A stretch of 64,000 nucleotides of DNA from DASZIT01 sp036268775. Its GTDB lineage: Bacteria; Actinomycetota; Acidimicrobiia; Acidimicrobiales; RAAP-2. The stretch is taken from contig DATATM010000035.1 of assembly GCA_036268775.1 (NCBI GenBank), forward strand, positions 18,400 through 82,399. Reading direction: 5' to 3'. The notes beneath the pieces are model-generated. The model was not told where the DNA came from and did not search any database. It saw only the letters and a list, made by a program, of their open reading frames with translations. This document shows, piece by piece, positions 1-8,772 of this stretch. The stretch's first letter is position 1, and each line of letters opens with the position of its first letter. The position numbers and the translations under genes were made by a program.

Positions 1-1
1 C

Positions 2-61
2 GGCCGGATGCACCGGGAGGCGGCGGTGACCCTCGGACGCCGGAGTGTGGTCACGGCATGA
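2..61 (+). CDS. 3' end of an unidentified gene upstream of hypF (partial)
   Basis: Only the last 19 codons lie in the window. The frame is open from the left edge and stops at a TGA that overlaps the hypF start codon in an ATGA arrangement, the same coupling used throughout this operon. Its product cannot be identified from so short a stretch. A hydrogenase or hydrogenase-maturation gene would fit the context, but that is inference only. Confidence 0.45.
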   Translation, partial: GRMHREAAVTLGRRSVVTA

Positions 62-2421
62 CCACGGTGGTCGCCGCCCATGACCGGGTCCGACACCGGA
101 TCCGGGTGGTGGGAGTGGTGCAGGGGGTGGGATTCCGGCCATTCGTGCAGCATCTGGCGACGGAGCTCGCCCTCTCGGGTCATGTCGGCAACGACACCGA
201 GGGGGTGGTGGTGGAGATCGAGGGCCCCGCCTCCGCCGTCCGCCGATTCGAGTCGCGCCTGGTGGAGGACGCGCCGCCGCTGGCCCGTATCGACGAGGTG
301 GAATCTGGCGAGCTCGCCGCGGTCGGGGAGACGTCCTTCCGGATCATCGAGAGCCGGGTCACCGGTCCGGTGAGGACGTTGGTGTCCCCGGACGTTGCCG
401 TGTGCGACGACTGCCTGGCAGAGATGGCCGATCCCACCGACCGCCGCTACCGGTACCCGTTCATCAACTGCACCAACTGCGGGCCGCGGTTCACCATTAC
501 CCTCCGCCTTCCCTACGACCGCCCGAACACCACGATGAGCGGCTTCCCACTGTGCCCCGATTGCGCGGCGGAGTACCACGACCCGGATGACCGACGGTTC
601 CATGCCCAGCCGGTGGCCTGTGCCGTCTGTGGGCCTCGGCTCTGGTTCGAGTCCGAACCCGACTCGGAGTCCGGCCAGGAGGCGGCCCCGCCTATCCGGG
701 GGAGCGACGCGGCGATCGCCGCCACCCAGGCGGCACTGGCCCGGGGGGAGATCGTCGCCATCAAGGGCCTCGGCGGCTACCACCTGGCCTGTGACGCCAC
801 CTCCGACCCGGCGGTGGCGGAGCTGCGCCGCCGTAAGGCCCGGGGGGACAAGCCGTTGGCGGTCATGGTCGCCGACCTCGCCGGGGCCGAATCGCTGGCC
901 CAACTCGGCCCGGAAGAGGCGGCCCTGTTGACCAGCCGCCAGCGACCCATCGTCCTCCTCCGCCGGCGGCCGGGCGGCCCGCTGAGCCAGCTGATCGCGC
1001 CGGGCAACCCCCGGGTGGGGGTCCTGTTGCCGTACACCCCGGTGCACCACCTGCTGTTCGAGGACGTTCCCGGCTCGGGCCAGGCGGCTCCCCGGGCACT
1101 GGTGATGACCAGTGGCAATCTGAGTGACGAGCCGATCTGTTACCGGGATGACGATGCTCGCCGCCGTCTCGGTCGGCTGGCCGACGGGTGGCTGATCCAC
1201 GACCGCCCCATCCACGTGCCTTGTGACGACTCGGTGGTCCGGGTGGCGGGCGGCCAGGAGTTGCCGATCCGGCGTTCCCGGGGGTACGCCCCGTTACCGG
1301 TGCGGCTGCCGTTCGAGTCGGCCCCGACCCTGGCCGCTGGGGGCGAACTGAAGAACACCTTCTGCCTGGCCAGTGGATGGGATGCCTGGATGAGCCAGCA
1401 CATCGGCGACATGGGGAGTGTGGAGACCCTCGACGCCTTCGAAACTTCGACCCGGCAGTTCGGCGAGATGTACGACCTCGACCCGGCCCGGATCGCCGCC
1501 GACCCCCACCCGGGCTACCAGACCCGGGCTTGGGCCGAGGTCGCCTCCGAACGACCGGTGGACTTCGTGCAGCACCATCACGCCCACATCGCCGCGGTGA
1601 TGGCGGAACGTCGGGTGCCCGCCGGGGAGCCGGTCATCGGCTTCGCCTTCGATGGCACCGGCTACGGCAGCGACGGGGCGATCTGGGGCGGCGAGGTCCT
1701 GGTCGCCGACTACGGCGGGTTCGACCGGGTCGCCCACCTGGCCTACGTGCCCCTCCCCGGTGGCGACGCCACCATCCGGAAGCCCTACCGCGCCGCCCTC
1801 GCCCATCTCTGGTCGGCCGGCATCGACTGGTCCCCCGATCTCTGGCCGGTCATGGCGGCCGGCGAGAAGGAGGTGGCCGTCCTCGCCCGGCAACTCGAGC
1901 GCAAGTTCTTCTGCGTCCCCACCTCGAGCATGGGCCGGCTGTTCGACGCGGTCAGCGCCCTCCTCGGAGTCAGGCAGACCGTCTCCTTCGAAGCCCAGGC
2001 CGCCATCGAGTTGGAGGCGGTGGCCGACGCCCATCTCGGGACGGTGCGGGAATACCGGTTCGCCATCGAAGGGGACCAGATCGACCCGGCCCCCGTGCTC
2101 GGAGCCATGGTGGCCGACCTCCGGGGCGGCCAGGAGACCGGCGCGGTGGCGGCCGGCTTCCACGTGGCGGTGGCCCGGCTGATCGGGGAGGTCGCCGCCG
2201 AGACCCGCCGGCGGACGGGGATCGAACGGGTGGCGCTGAGTGGCGGGGTCTTCCAGAACGTCCTGCTGGTCGACCTGGCCCGACAGGAGCTTTCGGCCCG
2301 AGAGTTCGAAGTCCTCACCCACCGGTTGGTCCCGCCCAATGATGGCGGTCTGGCCTTGGGCCAGGCGGCGGTGGCCGGCTACCGCGGATCGGCTCCGGCC
2401 GAGGCAGGATGGAGACCATGA
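58..2421 (+). CDS. hypF: Carbamoyltransferase HypF, [NiFe]-hydrogenase maturation
   Basis: HypF uses carbamoyl phosphate and ATP to carbamoylate the C-terminal cysteine of HypE, the first step in making the cyanide ligands of the NiFe centre. The 787-residue protein has the full family layout: an N-terminal acylphosphatase domain (VQGVGFRPF near residue 21), paired zinc-finger motifs of the CxxC type (CDDC, CTNC, CPDC, CAVC between about residues 117 and 195), a YrdC-like nucleotide-binding domain (about 215-400), and a Kae1-like C-terminal domain with the HHHAH metal motif near residue 505. The ATG start overlaps the stop of the preceding reading frame by four bases, and the stop overlaps the next gene the same way. 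The product is cytoplasmic. The identification is firm. Confidence 0.97.
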   Translation: MTTVVAAHDRVRHRIRVVGVVQGVGFRPFVQHLATELALSGHVGNDTEGVVVEIEGPASAVRRFESRLVEDAPPLARIDEVESGELAAVGETSFRIIESRVTGPVRTLVSPDVAVCDDCLAEMADPTDRRYRYPFINCTNCGPRFTITLRLPYDRPNTTMSGFPLCPDCAAEYHDPDDRRFHAQPVACAVCGPRLWFESEPDSESGQEAAPPIRGSDAAIAATQAALARGEIVAIKGLGGYHLACDATSDPAVAELRRRKARGDKPLAVMVADLAGAESLAQLGPEEAALLTSRQRPIVLLRRRPGGPLSQLIAPGNPRVGVLLPYTPVHHLLFEDVPGSGQAAPRALVMTSGNLSDEPICYRDDDARRRLGRLADGWLIHDRPIHVPCDDSVVRVAGGQELPIRRSRGYAPLPVRLPFESAPTLAAGGELKNTFCLASGWDAWMSQHIGDMGSVETLDAFETSTRQFGEMYDLDPARIAADPHPGYQTRAWAEVASERPVDFVQHHHAHIAAVMAERRVPAGEPVIGFAFDGTGYGSDGAIWGGEVLVADYGGFDRVAHLAYVPLPGGDATIRKPYRAALAHLWSAGIDWSPDLWPVMAAGEKEVAVLARQLERKFFCVPTSSMGRLFDAVSALLGVRQTVSFEAQAAIELEAVADAHLGTVREYRFAIEGDQIDPAPVLGAMVADLRGGQETGAVAAGFHVAVARLIGEVAAETRRRTGIERVALSGGVFQNVLLVDLARQELSAREFEVLTHRLVPPNDGGLALGQAAVAGYRGSAPAEAGWRP

Positions 2422-3185
2422 GCACGCTCATCGGTGAGCAGGATCTCCTCCGGGCCGAGGACTTGGCGGTGGCTTCGCTGATGCTGGCCCGGCGCTTCGC
2501 CGCCGGAGCCACCCTGTGGTGCGTGTCTCCGGAGTGGCCGGCTCACGGCCGCCATGTCGCCGTCGAGTTCGTCCATCCGGTCATCGTCGGCAAGCGAGCG
2601 CTGCCGGCGGTGCACGTGGAAGGGGTGGATCCGGTCGGGGCGGTGAGGCTGCTGGCCCGTCCCGGGGACGTGTTGCTGGTGGTGGGGTCGGCCGACCTTC
2701 CCGCCACCGCCAGGCTGCTGCGGCGGGCGGAGACCTGGGGGCTGAACCGGCTCTGGCTGGGAGCCGGCCGACGGCCGACGGCCGACCTGGCTGAGCACAT
2801 TGTCTGGGTGGAGGGCGACGATCCGGCAATGGCCTCCCGCTCCGGCGAGGTGGTGTTGCTCTACCACCTTCTCTGGGAGCTGACCCATGTGGTCTTCGAA
2901 CACCCCGGCCTGCTCGCGGAGGAGCCCGTCTGTACCGACGAGGTGTGCATCACCTGTTCCGACCAGGGTCGGGCCGGTGAGGTCCGAGCCGTCCACACTT
3001 CCGGGGTGGCCGAAGTGATGGTGGCCGGGTCGATGGAAGCGGTCGACCTCAGCCTGGTCGATCCGGTGGAGACCGGCGACCTGGTGCTGGTCCACGCCGG
3101 GGTGGCATTGACCACCCTTCCCCTCGACGAGGGCAGACCGGGCAGACCGGCTGAGTCGATGGTCGACCCGGAGACCCGCCGGTGA
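2418..3185 (+). CDS. Fusion protein: SIS-like domain plus HypC/HupF chaperone domain
   Basis: This 255-residue protein has two parts. Residues about 1-170 resemble a sugar isomerase (SIS) fold of the type encoded beside actinobacterial hydrogenase genes, with GDVLLVVGSA and YHLLWELTH stretches. Residues about 178-245 resemble HypC/HupF, the chaperone that carries the Fe(CN)2CO unit with HypD, including a CITCSDQG-like motif and an LVHAGVAL ending. In a normal HypC the key cysteine is residue 2, exposed after Met removal. Here the corresponding cysteines are internal, so the chaperone chemistry must differ or the cysteine must work in place. I chose ATG 2418 because it overlaps the hypF stop (ATGA); ATG 2409 is an in-frame alternative. 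No separate hypC is seen in the window. Confidence 0.8.
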   Translation: MSTLIGEQDLLRAEDLAVASLMLARRFAAGATLWCVSPEWPAHGRHVAVEFVHPVIVGKRALPAVHVEGVDPVGAVRLLARPGDVLLVVGSADLPATARLLRRAETWGLNRLWLGAGRRPTADLAEHIVWVEGDDPAMASRSGEVVLLYHLLWELTHVVFEHPGLLAEEPVCTDEVCITCSDQGRAGEVRAVHTSGVAEVMVAGSMEAVDLSLVDPVETGDLVLVHAGVALTTLPLDEGRPGRPAESMVDPETRR

Positions 3186-3847
3186 CCGCCGAGCCCGAGC
3201 CCACCGGGTTCCTCTACCCGTTCATCGAAGCGGAGGAGCGGGACGCATCCGGCCTGATTGCCGACCTGGCGGCGTCGGCCCGCTCCAAGATGGAGATCAG
3301 CCGGGGTTTGCGGGCCACCACCCTCGAACGCTGTGCGGCGGGGGTGGATGGGGCCGGGGCGGCGATGGCCGAACGGTTCCGGCACGGCGGCCGGCTGTTC
3401 GCATTCGGCAACGGTGGAAGCGCCACCGACGCGGAAGGAACCGTTGACCTGTTCCGGAATCCCCCCTATGGACGTCCGTTGGCGGCCATGTCGTTGGTGG
3501 ACGACCGGGCGGTGCTCACCGCGCTGGCCAACGATGTTGGCTTCGAGCTGGTGTTCTCCCGACAGATCATCGCCCATGCCCAACCGGGGGACATGGTGAT
3601 CGGTTTCTCCACCAGCGGTGACTCCCTCAACCTGTTGGAAGCGTTTGCGGAGGCCTCCAAGCGGGAGCTCCTGACCGTCGGACTCTCCGGCTCCGAGGGG
3701 GGAGCCATGGCTGATGGCCGACGGGTCGAACATTGCCTGGTGGTTCGATCCGACAGTGTCCATCGGATCCAGGAAGCGCAGGATGCATTGGTGCTGCAGC
3801 TGTGGGCGACCGTCCAGCGCTGCCTGGGGGAGGGGAGTCCGTGGTGA
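3182..3847 (+). CDS. SIS-domain protein, GmhA/phosphoheptose-isomerase-like, in hyp operon
   Basis: The 221-residue product carries a recognisable SIS fold: FGNGGSATDAEG near residue 80 matches the GmhA/DiaA phosphosugar-binding loop, and GFSTSGDS near residue 141 matches the second phosphate-binding loop. GmhA enzymes isomerise sedoheptulose 7-phosphate, but no heptose pathway genes are present here. GmhA-like genes are known companions of actinobacterial group 1h/5 hydrogenase operons, so a role linked to hydrogenase maturation is more likely than sugar synthesis; that role is inference. It starts with GTG in a GTGA overlap with the preceding gene and ends in a GTGA overlap with hypE. Confidence 0.85.
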   Translation: MTAEPEPTGFLYPFIEAEERDASGLIADLAASARSKMEISRGLRATTLERCAAGVDGAGAAMAERFRHGGRLFAFGNGGSATDAEGTVDLFRNPPYGRPLAAMSLVDDRAVLTALANDVGFELVFSRQIIAHAQPGDMVIGFSTSGDSLNLLEAFAEASKRELLTVGLSGSEGGAMADGRRVEHCLVVRSDSVHRIQEAQDALVLQLWATVQRCLGEGSPW

Positions 3848-4944
3848 CCGACGTGGCCAGCCAGACCGGGACCGGCCGCGAGGCCGCGGTGTTTGCCAGG
3901 ATCGAATCCTTCCGCCGACGCCGGCCCCGGCTTCTCGACGAGGTCGTCACCCTCGCCCACGGTGCTGGCGGCAAAGCCTCGGCCGCCTTACTGGATGCCG
4001 TGTTCCTGCCGGCCTTCGCCAACGACACCTTGGCCGACCAGACCGACGCCGCGGTGATCCCCCTGCCTTCCGGGGAGCGACTCGCCTTCAGCACCGACTC
4101 CTATGTGGTGAAGCCCCGGCACTTCCCTGGCGGTTCGGTCGGACACCTGGCCGTCCACGGCACGGTGAACGACCTGGCCATGATGGGAGCTCGCCCCTTG
4201 GCCCTTTCCGCCGCCTTCGTCCTGGAGGAGGGGTTCTCGATCGACGATCTGCGCGGAATCGTGGCCGACATGGCCGAAGCCGCCGCCACCGCCGGGATTC
4301 CGATCGTCACCGGCGACACCAAAGTGGTGGACCGGGGTGCCGCCGACGGGATGTACATCTCCACGTCCGGCGTCGGGATCATCCCCAACGGTCGGGACCT
4401 GTCGGCCACCCGGGTGAGGGACGGGGACGTAGTCCTCTGTTCCGGCACCATCGGGGACCACGGCACCGCGGTCATGTTGGCCCGGGGGGATCTGGCCCTG
4501 GAGGCGGACATCGTCTCCGACACTGCGCCGTTGAACGAGCTCACCGAGCGCCTTCTGGCCGCAGCTCCGGGCACCCGTTGGCTGCGGGACGCCACCCGGG
4601 GTGGGGTGGGGACGATCTGCAACGAGCTGGCCCGGGACAGCAACCTCACCGTGGTGCTGGAGGAGTCGGCCCTCCCGGTCAAGCCGGCGGTCGGCGCCGC
4701 CTGCGAGCTGCTGGGGATCGACCCGCTCTACGTGGCCAACGAAGGGAAGCTGGTGGCGGTGGTGGCTCCCGACCAAGCCGATGCCGCGTTGAGCGCCTTG
4801 CGAGGACATCCGTTGGGCGCCGACGCCGTCCGGATCGGCGAGATCCGGAGCGAGCCTCCCGGCATCGTGGTGTTGCTCACCCTGTTTGGCGGGACCCGGA
4901 TCGTCGACATGCTGGTCGGCGACCCCCTCCCCCGGATCTGCTGA
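3844..4944 (+). CDS. hypE: Carbamoyl dehydratase HypE, [NiFe]-hydrogenase maturation
   Basis: HypE dehydrates the thiocarbamate placed on its C-terminal cysteine by HypF to a thiocyanate, the donor of the cyanide ligands. The protein (366 residues from GTG 3844) is a PurM/ThiL-like ATP-binding enzyme with the N-terminal glycine-rich loop HGAGGKAS, and it ends in the diagnostic PRIC motif whose final Cys is the carbamoylation site. GTG 3844 is preferred over an adjacent GTG (3841) because it overlaps the upstream stop as GTGA. It is the last gene of the hypF operon on this strand; hypD, expected beside it, is absent. Confidence 0.96.
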   Translation: MTDVASQTGTGREAAVFARIESFRRRRPRLLDEVVTLAHGAGGKASAALLDAVFLPAFANDTLADQTDAAVIPLPSGERLAFSTDSYVVKPRHFPGGSVGHLAVHGTVNDLAMMGARPLALSAAFVLEEGFSIDDLRGIVADMAEAAATAGIPIVTGDTKVVDRGAADGMYISTSGVGIIPNGRDLSATRVRDGDVVLCSGTIGDHGTAVMLARGDLALEADIVSDTAPLNELTERLLAAAPGTRWLRDATRGGVGTICNELARDSNLTVVLEESALPVKPAVGAACELLGIDPLYVANEGKLVAVVAPDQADAALSALRGHPLGADAVRIGEIRSEPPGIVVLLTLFGGTRIVDMLVGDPLPRIC

Positions 4945-5080
4945 TCGGCGTCGCCGGTCCGGCGGACATCGTTCGGGAGGGCGGGCGAGGCCCGGTGGGG
5001 TCACCGCGAAGGAAACGAACCGCCGCCTCGGTCTGCGGTAACCCCGGACTGCAAACGCTTACAGAGTCGGGAGGCACCCC

Positions 5081-6142
5081 ATGACCCGAGGGCACCGCGG
5101 AGTCGGCCTATCCACCCGGACCCGGTCGGTCCGGTGGTGGGTGACGGGCTGCACCGGTGGGGCGCTCCTGCTGGCCGCCTGCGGCTCCGGTCATGCCAGT
5201 TCGACGTCGACGACGACGAGGACATCGTCGACCCGGGCATCGACTTCCCGGGCCAATGGGGCCAATGGCTGTGGGTCCAGCGGCAGCGCCGGTTCGACAA
5301 CCTCGACCACGCTGACCCTCTCCATCGGCGGCCACCCGCGCATCGCGATCGTTCATCTTCCGGCCGGCTACACCGGGTCCAACCGGGTTCCCTTGGTCCT
5401 CAATATGCACGGCAGCGGGAGTACCGCGCTCGAACAGGAAGGATTCACCGGGATGGACGGTTCGGCCGACACCAACGGCTTCATCGTCGCCTATCCCCAG
5501 GCACTGATCCCCGACGGGACCGGCTTCGATTGGAACGTCCCTGGCGTCCCCCTGGTCGGGGACAAGTCGGTGCCACCCGGCGCCGCCGACGACGTGGCCT
5601 TTGCCACTCAGTTGGTCGGCACGCTCGAGCAGCGCTTCTGCATCGACTCCGCCCGGGTCTACGCCACCGGCTTCTCCGGCGGGGCCAGGATGGCCAGCCA
5701 GCTGGCCTGTGACTCCTCGACCACCTTCGCGGCCCTCGCCCCGGTCAGCGGCCTCCGATTCCCGGCCGCCTGTCGACCGGCCCGGCCGGTGCCGATCGTC
5801 GCCTCCCATGGCGAGTCCGACCCGGTCGACCCGTACGGCGGCCATGGGCAGGCCTATTGGACGTACTCGGTGCAACAGGCCGCCCAGGATTGGGGCCAGC
5901 AGCAAGGCTGCTCGCCAGCGGCCACCACCGCCACCGTCAACTCCCAGGTCACCCTCACCGCTTACGGCCGGTGCTCGGCGGGGGCGGCGGTGGAGCTGTA
6001 CAGCATCGTCGGTGAGGGCCACGAATGGCCCGGCGGCCCGCACCTTCCGAAGGCAATCACCGATGTGCTCGGGCCCCAGTCGGACGCCATCGATGCCAAC
6101 GCCACCGTCTGGGCATTCTTTGTCGCCCACCCGATGCCCTGA
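5081..6142 (+). CDS. Secreted lipoprotein esterase, PHB-depolymerase/feruloyl-esterase-like (LpqC type)
   Basis: This 353-residue protein has a lipoprotein signal peptide: a basic start, a hydrophobic stretch, and a lipobox LLAAC with the modifiable Cys near residue 35. A Ser/Thr-rich linker (about 40-75) follows, and then an alpha/beta-hydrolase domain of the polyhydroxybutyrate depolymerase / CE1 esterase type. The nucleophile elbow is GFSGGARM near residue 204, and the family motif LNMHGSGST lies near residue 112. A late GEGHEWPGG probably supplies the catalytic His. It should act outside the membrane on an ester substrate that cannot be named from sequence. A GGAG ribosome-binding site precedes the ATG. 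It sits between the two halves of the hyp cluster without an obvious functional link. Confidence 0.85.
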   Translation: MTRGHRGVGLSTRTRSVRWWVTGCTGGALLLAACGSGHASSTSTTTRTSSTRASTSRANGANGCGSSGSAGSTTSTTLTLSIGGHPRIAIVHLPAGYTGSNRVPLVLNMHGSGSTALEQEGFTGMDGSADTNGFIVAYPQALIPDGTGFDWNVPGVPLVGDKSVPPGAADDVAFATQLVGTLEQRFCIDSARVYATGFSGGARMASQLACDSSTTFAALAPVSGLRFPAACRPARPVPIVASHGESDPVDPYGGHGQAYWTYSVQQAAQDWGQQQGCSPAATTATVNSQVTLTAYGRCSAGAAVELYSIVGEGHEWPGGPHLPKAITDVLGPQSDAIDANATVWAFFVAHPMP

Positions 6143-6197
6143 GCCGGCCCGGCGAGGACATCACCGGCATGAAAGGGCTCCTGGCCCGGCGGCGCGG

Positions 6198-6968
6198 CTA
6201 CCCGGGCTCGGCCCGGTTCCCCATCTGGGTCTCCCGCAGCCATCCACACCACTCGTCCATCCCATCCCCGGTACGGGCACTGACTTCGATGAGCCGGGCC
6301 CTGGGATTCACCGCCTGCACATTGTCCAGGAACAGCTCGAGGTCGAAGTCGAGGTGGGGGAGGAGGTCGATCTTGTTGATCACCACCACGTCGCAGGCTC
6401 GGAACATCACCGGGTATTTGAGCGGCTTCTCCTCCCCTTCGGTGATGGCGTAGACCATCGCGCAGGCGTGCTGGCCGACATCGAATTCGGCCGGGCAGAC
6501 CAGGTTGCCGACGTTTTCGATGATCAACAGGTCCAGGTCACCGAGCGGGAGTCGGTCGAGTCCGGAGCGGACCATGGTGGCGTCGAGGTGGCATTCGCCA
6601 CCGAATCCGGCGCTGGTATTGACCAGGGAGACCGGGGCGCCCAGACCTTCCAGCTCGTGGGCATCGAGATCGGTGGCGATGTCGCCCTCGAGGATCCCGA
6701 GCCGGAGCTGGCCACTGAGGTTGGCGATGGTCCGCTTCAGCAGAGTCGTCTTTCCCGCTCCCGGCGATGACATCAGGTTCACAGTGGTGACGCCGGCCCC
6801 CAGGAAGTCGGAGCGATTCCGGTCGGCGATGCGGTCGTTCTCGGCCAGGATGGTCTCCAGCACCGCCACCCGTTCGGTTCCGGTGTCGGAGTAGCCGGAG
6901 TGATCACCGACATCGCGATGGTCGTGCTCGTGCACCGAACCGTCGGCATGGTGGTGGAAGCGTCCCAT
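6198..6968 (-). CDS. hypB: Hydrogenase nickel incorporation GTPase HypB
   Basis: HypB is the SIMIBI-class GTPase that, with HypA, loads nickel into the hydrogenase large subunit. The 256-residue protein begins with a His-rich nickel-storage stretch (8 His within residues 1-30), then the Walker A loop SSPGAGKTTLL near residue 70, a metal-site region with CPAEFDVG, and the guanine-specificity motif NKID. The ATG overlaps the hypA stop codon (ATGA), so the two are translationally coupled. The pair is transcribed toward the hypF-hypE operon from the opposite strand, separated from it by the esterase gene. Confidence 0.96.
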   Translation of the reverse strand: MGRFHHHADGSVHEHDHRDVGDHSGYSDTGTERVAVLETILAENDRIADRNRSDFLGAGVTTVNLMSSPGAGKTTLLKRTIANLSGQLRLGILEGDIATDLDAHELEGLGAPVSLVNTSAGFGGECHLDATMVRSGLDRLPLGDLDLLIIENVGNLVCPAEFDVGQHACAMVYAITEGEEKPLKYPVMFRACDVVVINKIDLLPHLDFDLELFLDNVQAVNPRARLIEVSARTGDGMDEWCGWLRETQMGNRAEPG

Positions 6969-7312
6969 CAGCAGACCTCCCGGGTGCGGTCGATGGAAGT
7001 GATGAGAAACTCCTCTCCGCTCACCAGGGCCACATCGCTGCTTTCGCAGGATCGGCACAGGAGGATGGGCACGTCCAGAGTGGACTGTTGTCCGCAGGTC
7101 CGACAGTCGACCACTGCGGGGACATGGTCGATGGCTAGTTGGCAACCGTCCAGTTGGGTCCCGGCGGTCAGCAACTCCCAGGAGAACAGCAGCGAGTCGG
7201 GCACCACCTGGCGGAAATGCCCGATCCGGACTTCGACCCGGGTGACGACCTGGCCCTCGGCGCGCTGGCTGACGGTGTCGGCAATGGCTTGGCACAACGC
7301 CAGTTCGTGCAT
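6968..7312 (-). CDS. hypA: Hydrogenase maturation nickel metallochaperone HypA
   Basis: HypA delivers nickel and pairs with HypB. The start was set at the ATG giving MHELAL because His2 of HypA is a nickel ligand and must follow the initiator Met; a longer frame exists upstream but would bury it. The resulting 114 residues match the usual family length. The zinc-binding half has two CxxC pairs, CRTC near residue 71 and CRSC near residue 85. A GAACGTTC palindrome lies about 22 bases upstream in the leader (7335-7342). It is the first gene of the hypA-hypB operon. Confidence 0.95.
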   Translation of the reverse strand: MHELALCQAIADTVSQRAEGQVVTRVEVRIGHFRQVVPDSLLFSWELLTAGTQLDGCQLAIDHVPAVVDCRTCGQQSTLDVPILLCRSCESSDVALVSGEEFLITSIDRTREVC

Positions 7313-7494
7313 GCCCACCCTCCCCAAAAACGAAGAACGTTCAACGCTCCCTCCCACCCATCGTAGTGGGCCGTGCTGTACCGTGACGGGCCGCTGACCA
7401 GGAGTTCTGCCCAGTAGGATCGGGGGGATGCCGCCATGGCCAACCGGCGAAGTTGCCGGCTCGGTCGGAACCGGCCCAAACCCGGCCGAGGAGG

Positions 7495-8742
7495 TCAGGA
7501 GAGGAACGAGAAGAGGGGGGTCCCGGGTGCCACCGGTTCGACCTCCAGGGGGCTGGCCTCCATCCGCTCGAGGAGGCCGGGCAGATCCGACGCCCGTTCG
7601 AGCTCGATGCCGACCAATGCCGGACCGGTCTCCCGGTTGTTCTTCTTCACGTATTCAAAGACCACGATGTCTTCACCGGCGCAGAGCACGTCATCCAAGA
7701 AACGGCGAAGCGATCCCGGCTCTTGGGAGAAGGTGACCAGAAAGTAATGCCGGAGCCCTTCGTAGACCAGGGACCGCTCGACGATGTCGGCATACCGGCT
7801 CACGTCGTTGTTGCCGCCGGAGACGATGCAGATGACCGCGCCCGACCCCCGCATGGGGATGACCCGGGCTGCCGCGCTGGCCAGCGCCCCGGCCGGCTCG
7901 GCGATGATCCCCTCCGTCTGGTAGAGCTCGAGCATCTCCGAGCAGACGGCGCCTTCCGGCACCGTGAGCACCTCGTCGACCAGGTCCCGGACGATCGGGA
8001 GGGTCAGGGCGCCGACCCGGCCGACCGCGGCGCCGTCGACGAAGGTGTCCATCTGCGGGAGGTCGACCGGCTTCCCCTCCGCCAGGGCGAGTCGCATGCT
8101 GGCGGCGCCGGCGGGTTCGGCGCCGATGATCCGGATGGAGGGGCGGTGCTCCCGCAACCACAGGGCCACCCCACTGATCAGGCCCCCACCGCCCACCGGG
8201 ACCACCACCGTGTCGATGTCTGCCTCGTACTGGCTGGCCATTTCGATGGCCACGGTGCCCTGGCCGACGATGGTGCGAGGATCGTCGAAGGGATGGACGT
8301 AGACGGCTCCGGTGCGGAGGGAATCTTCCTCGGCGGCCGCCCCGGCCTCGTCATAGGAGTTGCCGACGAAGACCAGCTCCACCCAGGTACCGCCGATCGC
8401 CTCGATGCGTTGGCGCTTCTGTCTGGAGGTGTTGGTCGGCAGATAGATCCGGCCGTGGAGTTGCAGTTGGCTGCAGCTGAAGGCCACCCCCTGACCATGG
8501 TTGCCGGCGCTGGCGCACACCACCCCTCTCCGGAGTTGATCGGGGTCGAGGGAGGAGATGAGGTTGTAGGCACCCCGCACCTTGTAGGACCGGCAGAGCT
8601 GGATGTCCTCCCGCTTGAGCAGGACCGGCTGGCCCACCGCGGCGGTCAGGCGATAGCTCAGCTCCAAGGGGGTGCGCCGTACCACTGGCTCCAGCCGGAC
8701 GGCGGCCCGTTCGATCGCCGCGGCGGTCAGTTCTTCGGTCAC
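7495..8742 (-). CDS. ilvA: Threonine ammonia-lyase (threonine deaminase), short ACT-like form
   Basis: A PLP enzyme that converts threonine to 2-oxobutanoate and ammonia, the first step of isoleucine synthesis. The 415 residues comprise a fold-type II catalytic domain with the PLP lysine in SYKVRGA near residue 48, the phosphate-binding loop GGGGLISG near residue 190, and the SGGNND segment near residue 313. A single C-terminal ACT-like regulatory domain begins with HYFLVTFSQEPGSLRRFLDD (from about residue 336), as in the shorter actinobacterial/Bacillus IlvA rather than the two-ACT E. coli form. The start is a GTG six bases downstream of a TATCAT -10 box, consistent with a leaderless message. 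No other ilv genes are nearby. Confidence 0.93.
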   Translation of the reverse strand: MTEELTAAAIERAAVRLEPVVRRTPLELSYRLTAAVGQPVLLKREDIQLCRSYKVRGAYNLISSLDPDQLRRGVVCASAGNHGQGVAFSCSQLQLHGRIYLPTNTSRQKRQRIEAIGGTWVELVFVGNSYDEAGAAAEEDSLRTGAVYVHPFDDPRTIVGQGTVAIEMASQYEADIDTVVVPVGGGGLISGVALWLREHRPSIRIIGAEPAGAASMRLALAEGKPVDLPQMDTFVDGAAVGRVGALTLPIVRDLVDEVLTVPEGAVCSEMLELYQTEGIIAEPAGALASAAARVIPMRGSGAVICIVSGGNNDVSRYADIVERSLVYEGLRHYFLVTFSQEPGSLRRFLDDVLCAGEDIVVFEYVKKNNRETGPALVGIELERASDLPGLLERMEASPLEVEPVAPGTPLFSFLS

Positions 8743-8748
8743 CCGACG

Positions 8749-8754
8749 ATGATA
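8749..8754 (-). promoter_or_regulatory. -10 box of ilvA, leaderless arrangement
   Basis: Reads TATCAT on the - strand and is separated by six bases from the GTG start of ilvA. Transcription would therefore begin at or within a base or two of the start codon. No ribosome-binding site is seen. No convincing -35 box was identified. Confidence 0.5.
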
Positions 8755-8772
8755 CGGCCGCCGAACCCGAGG

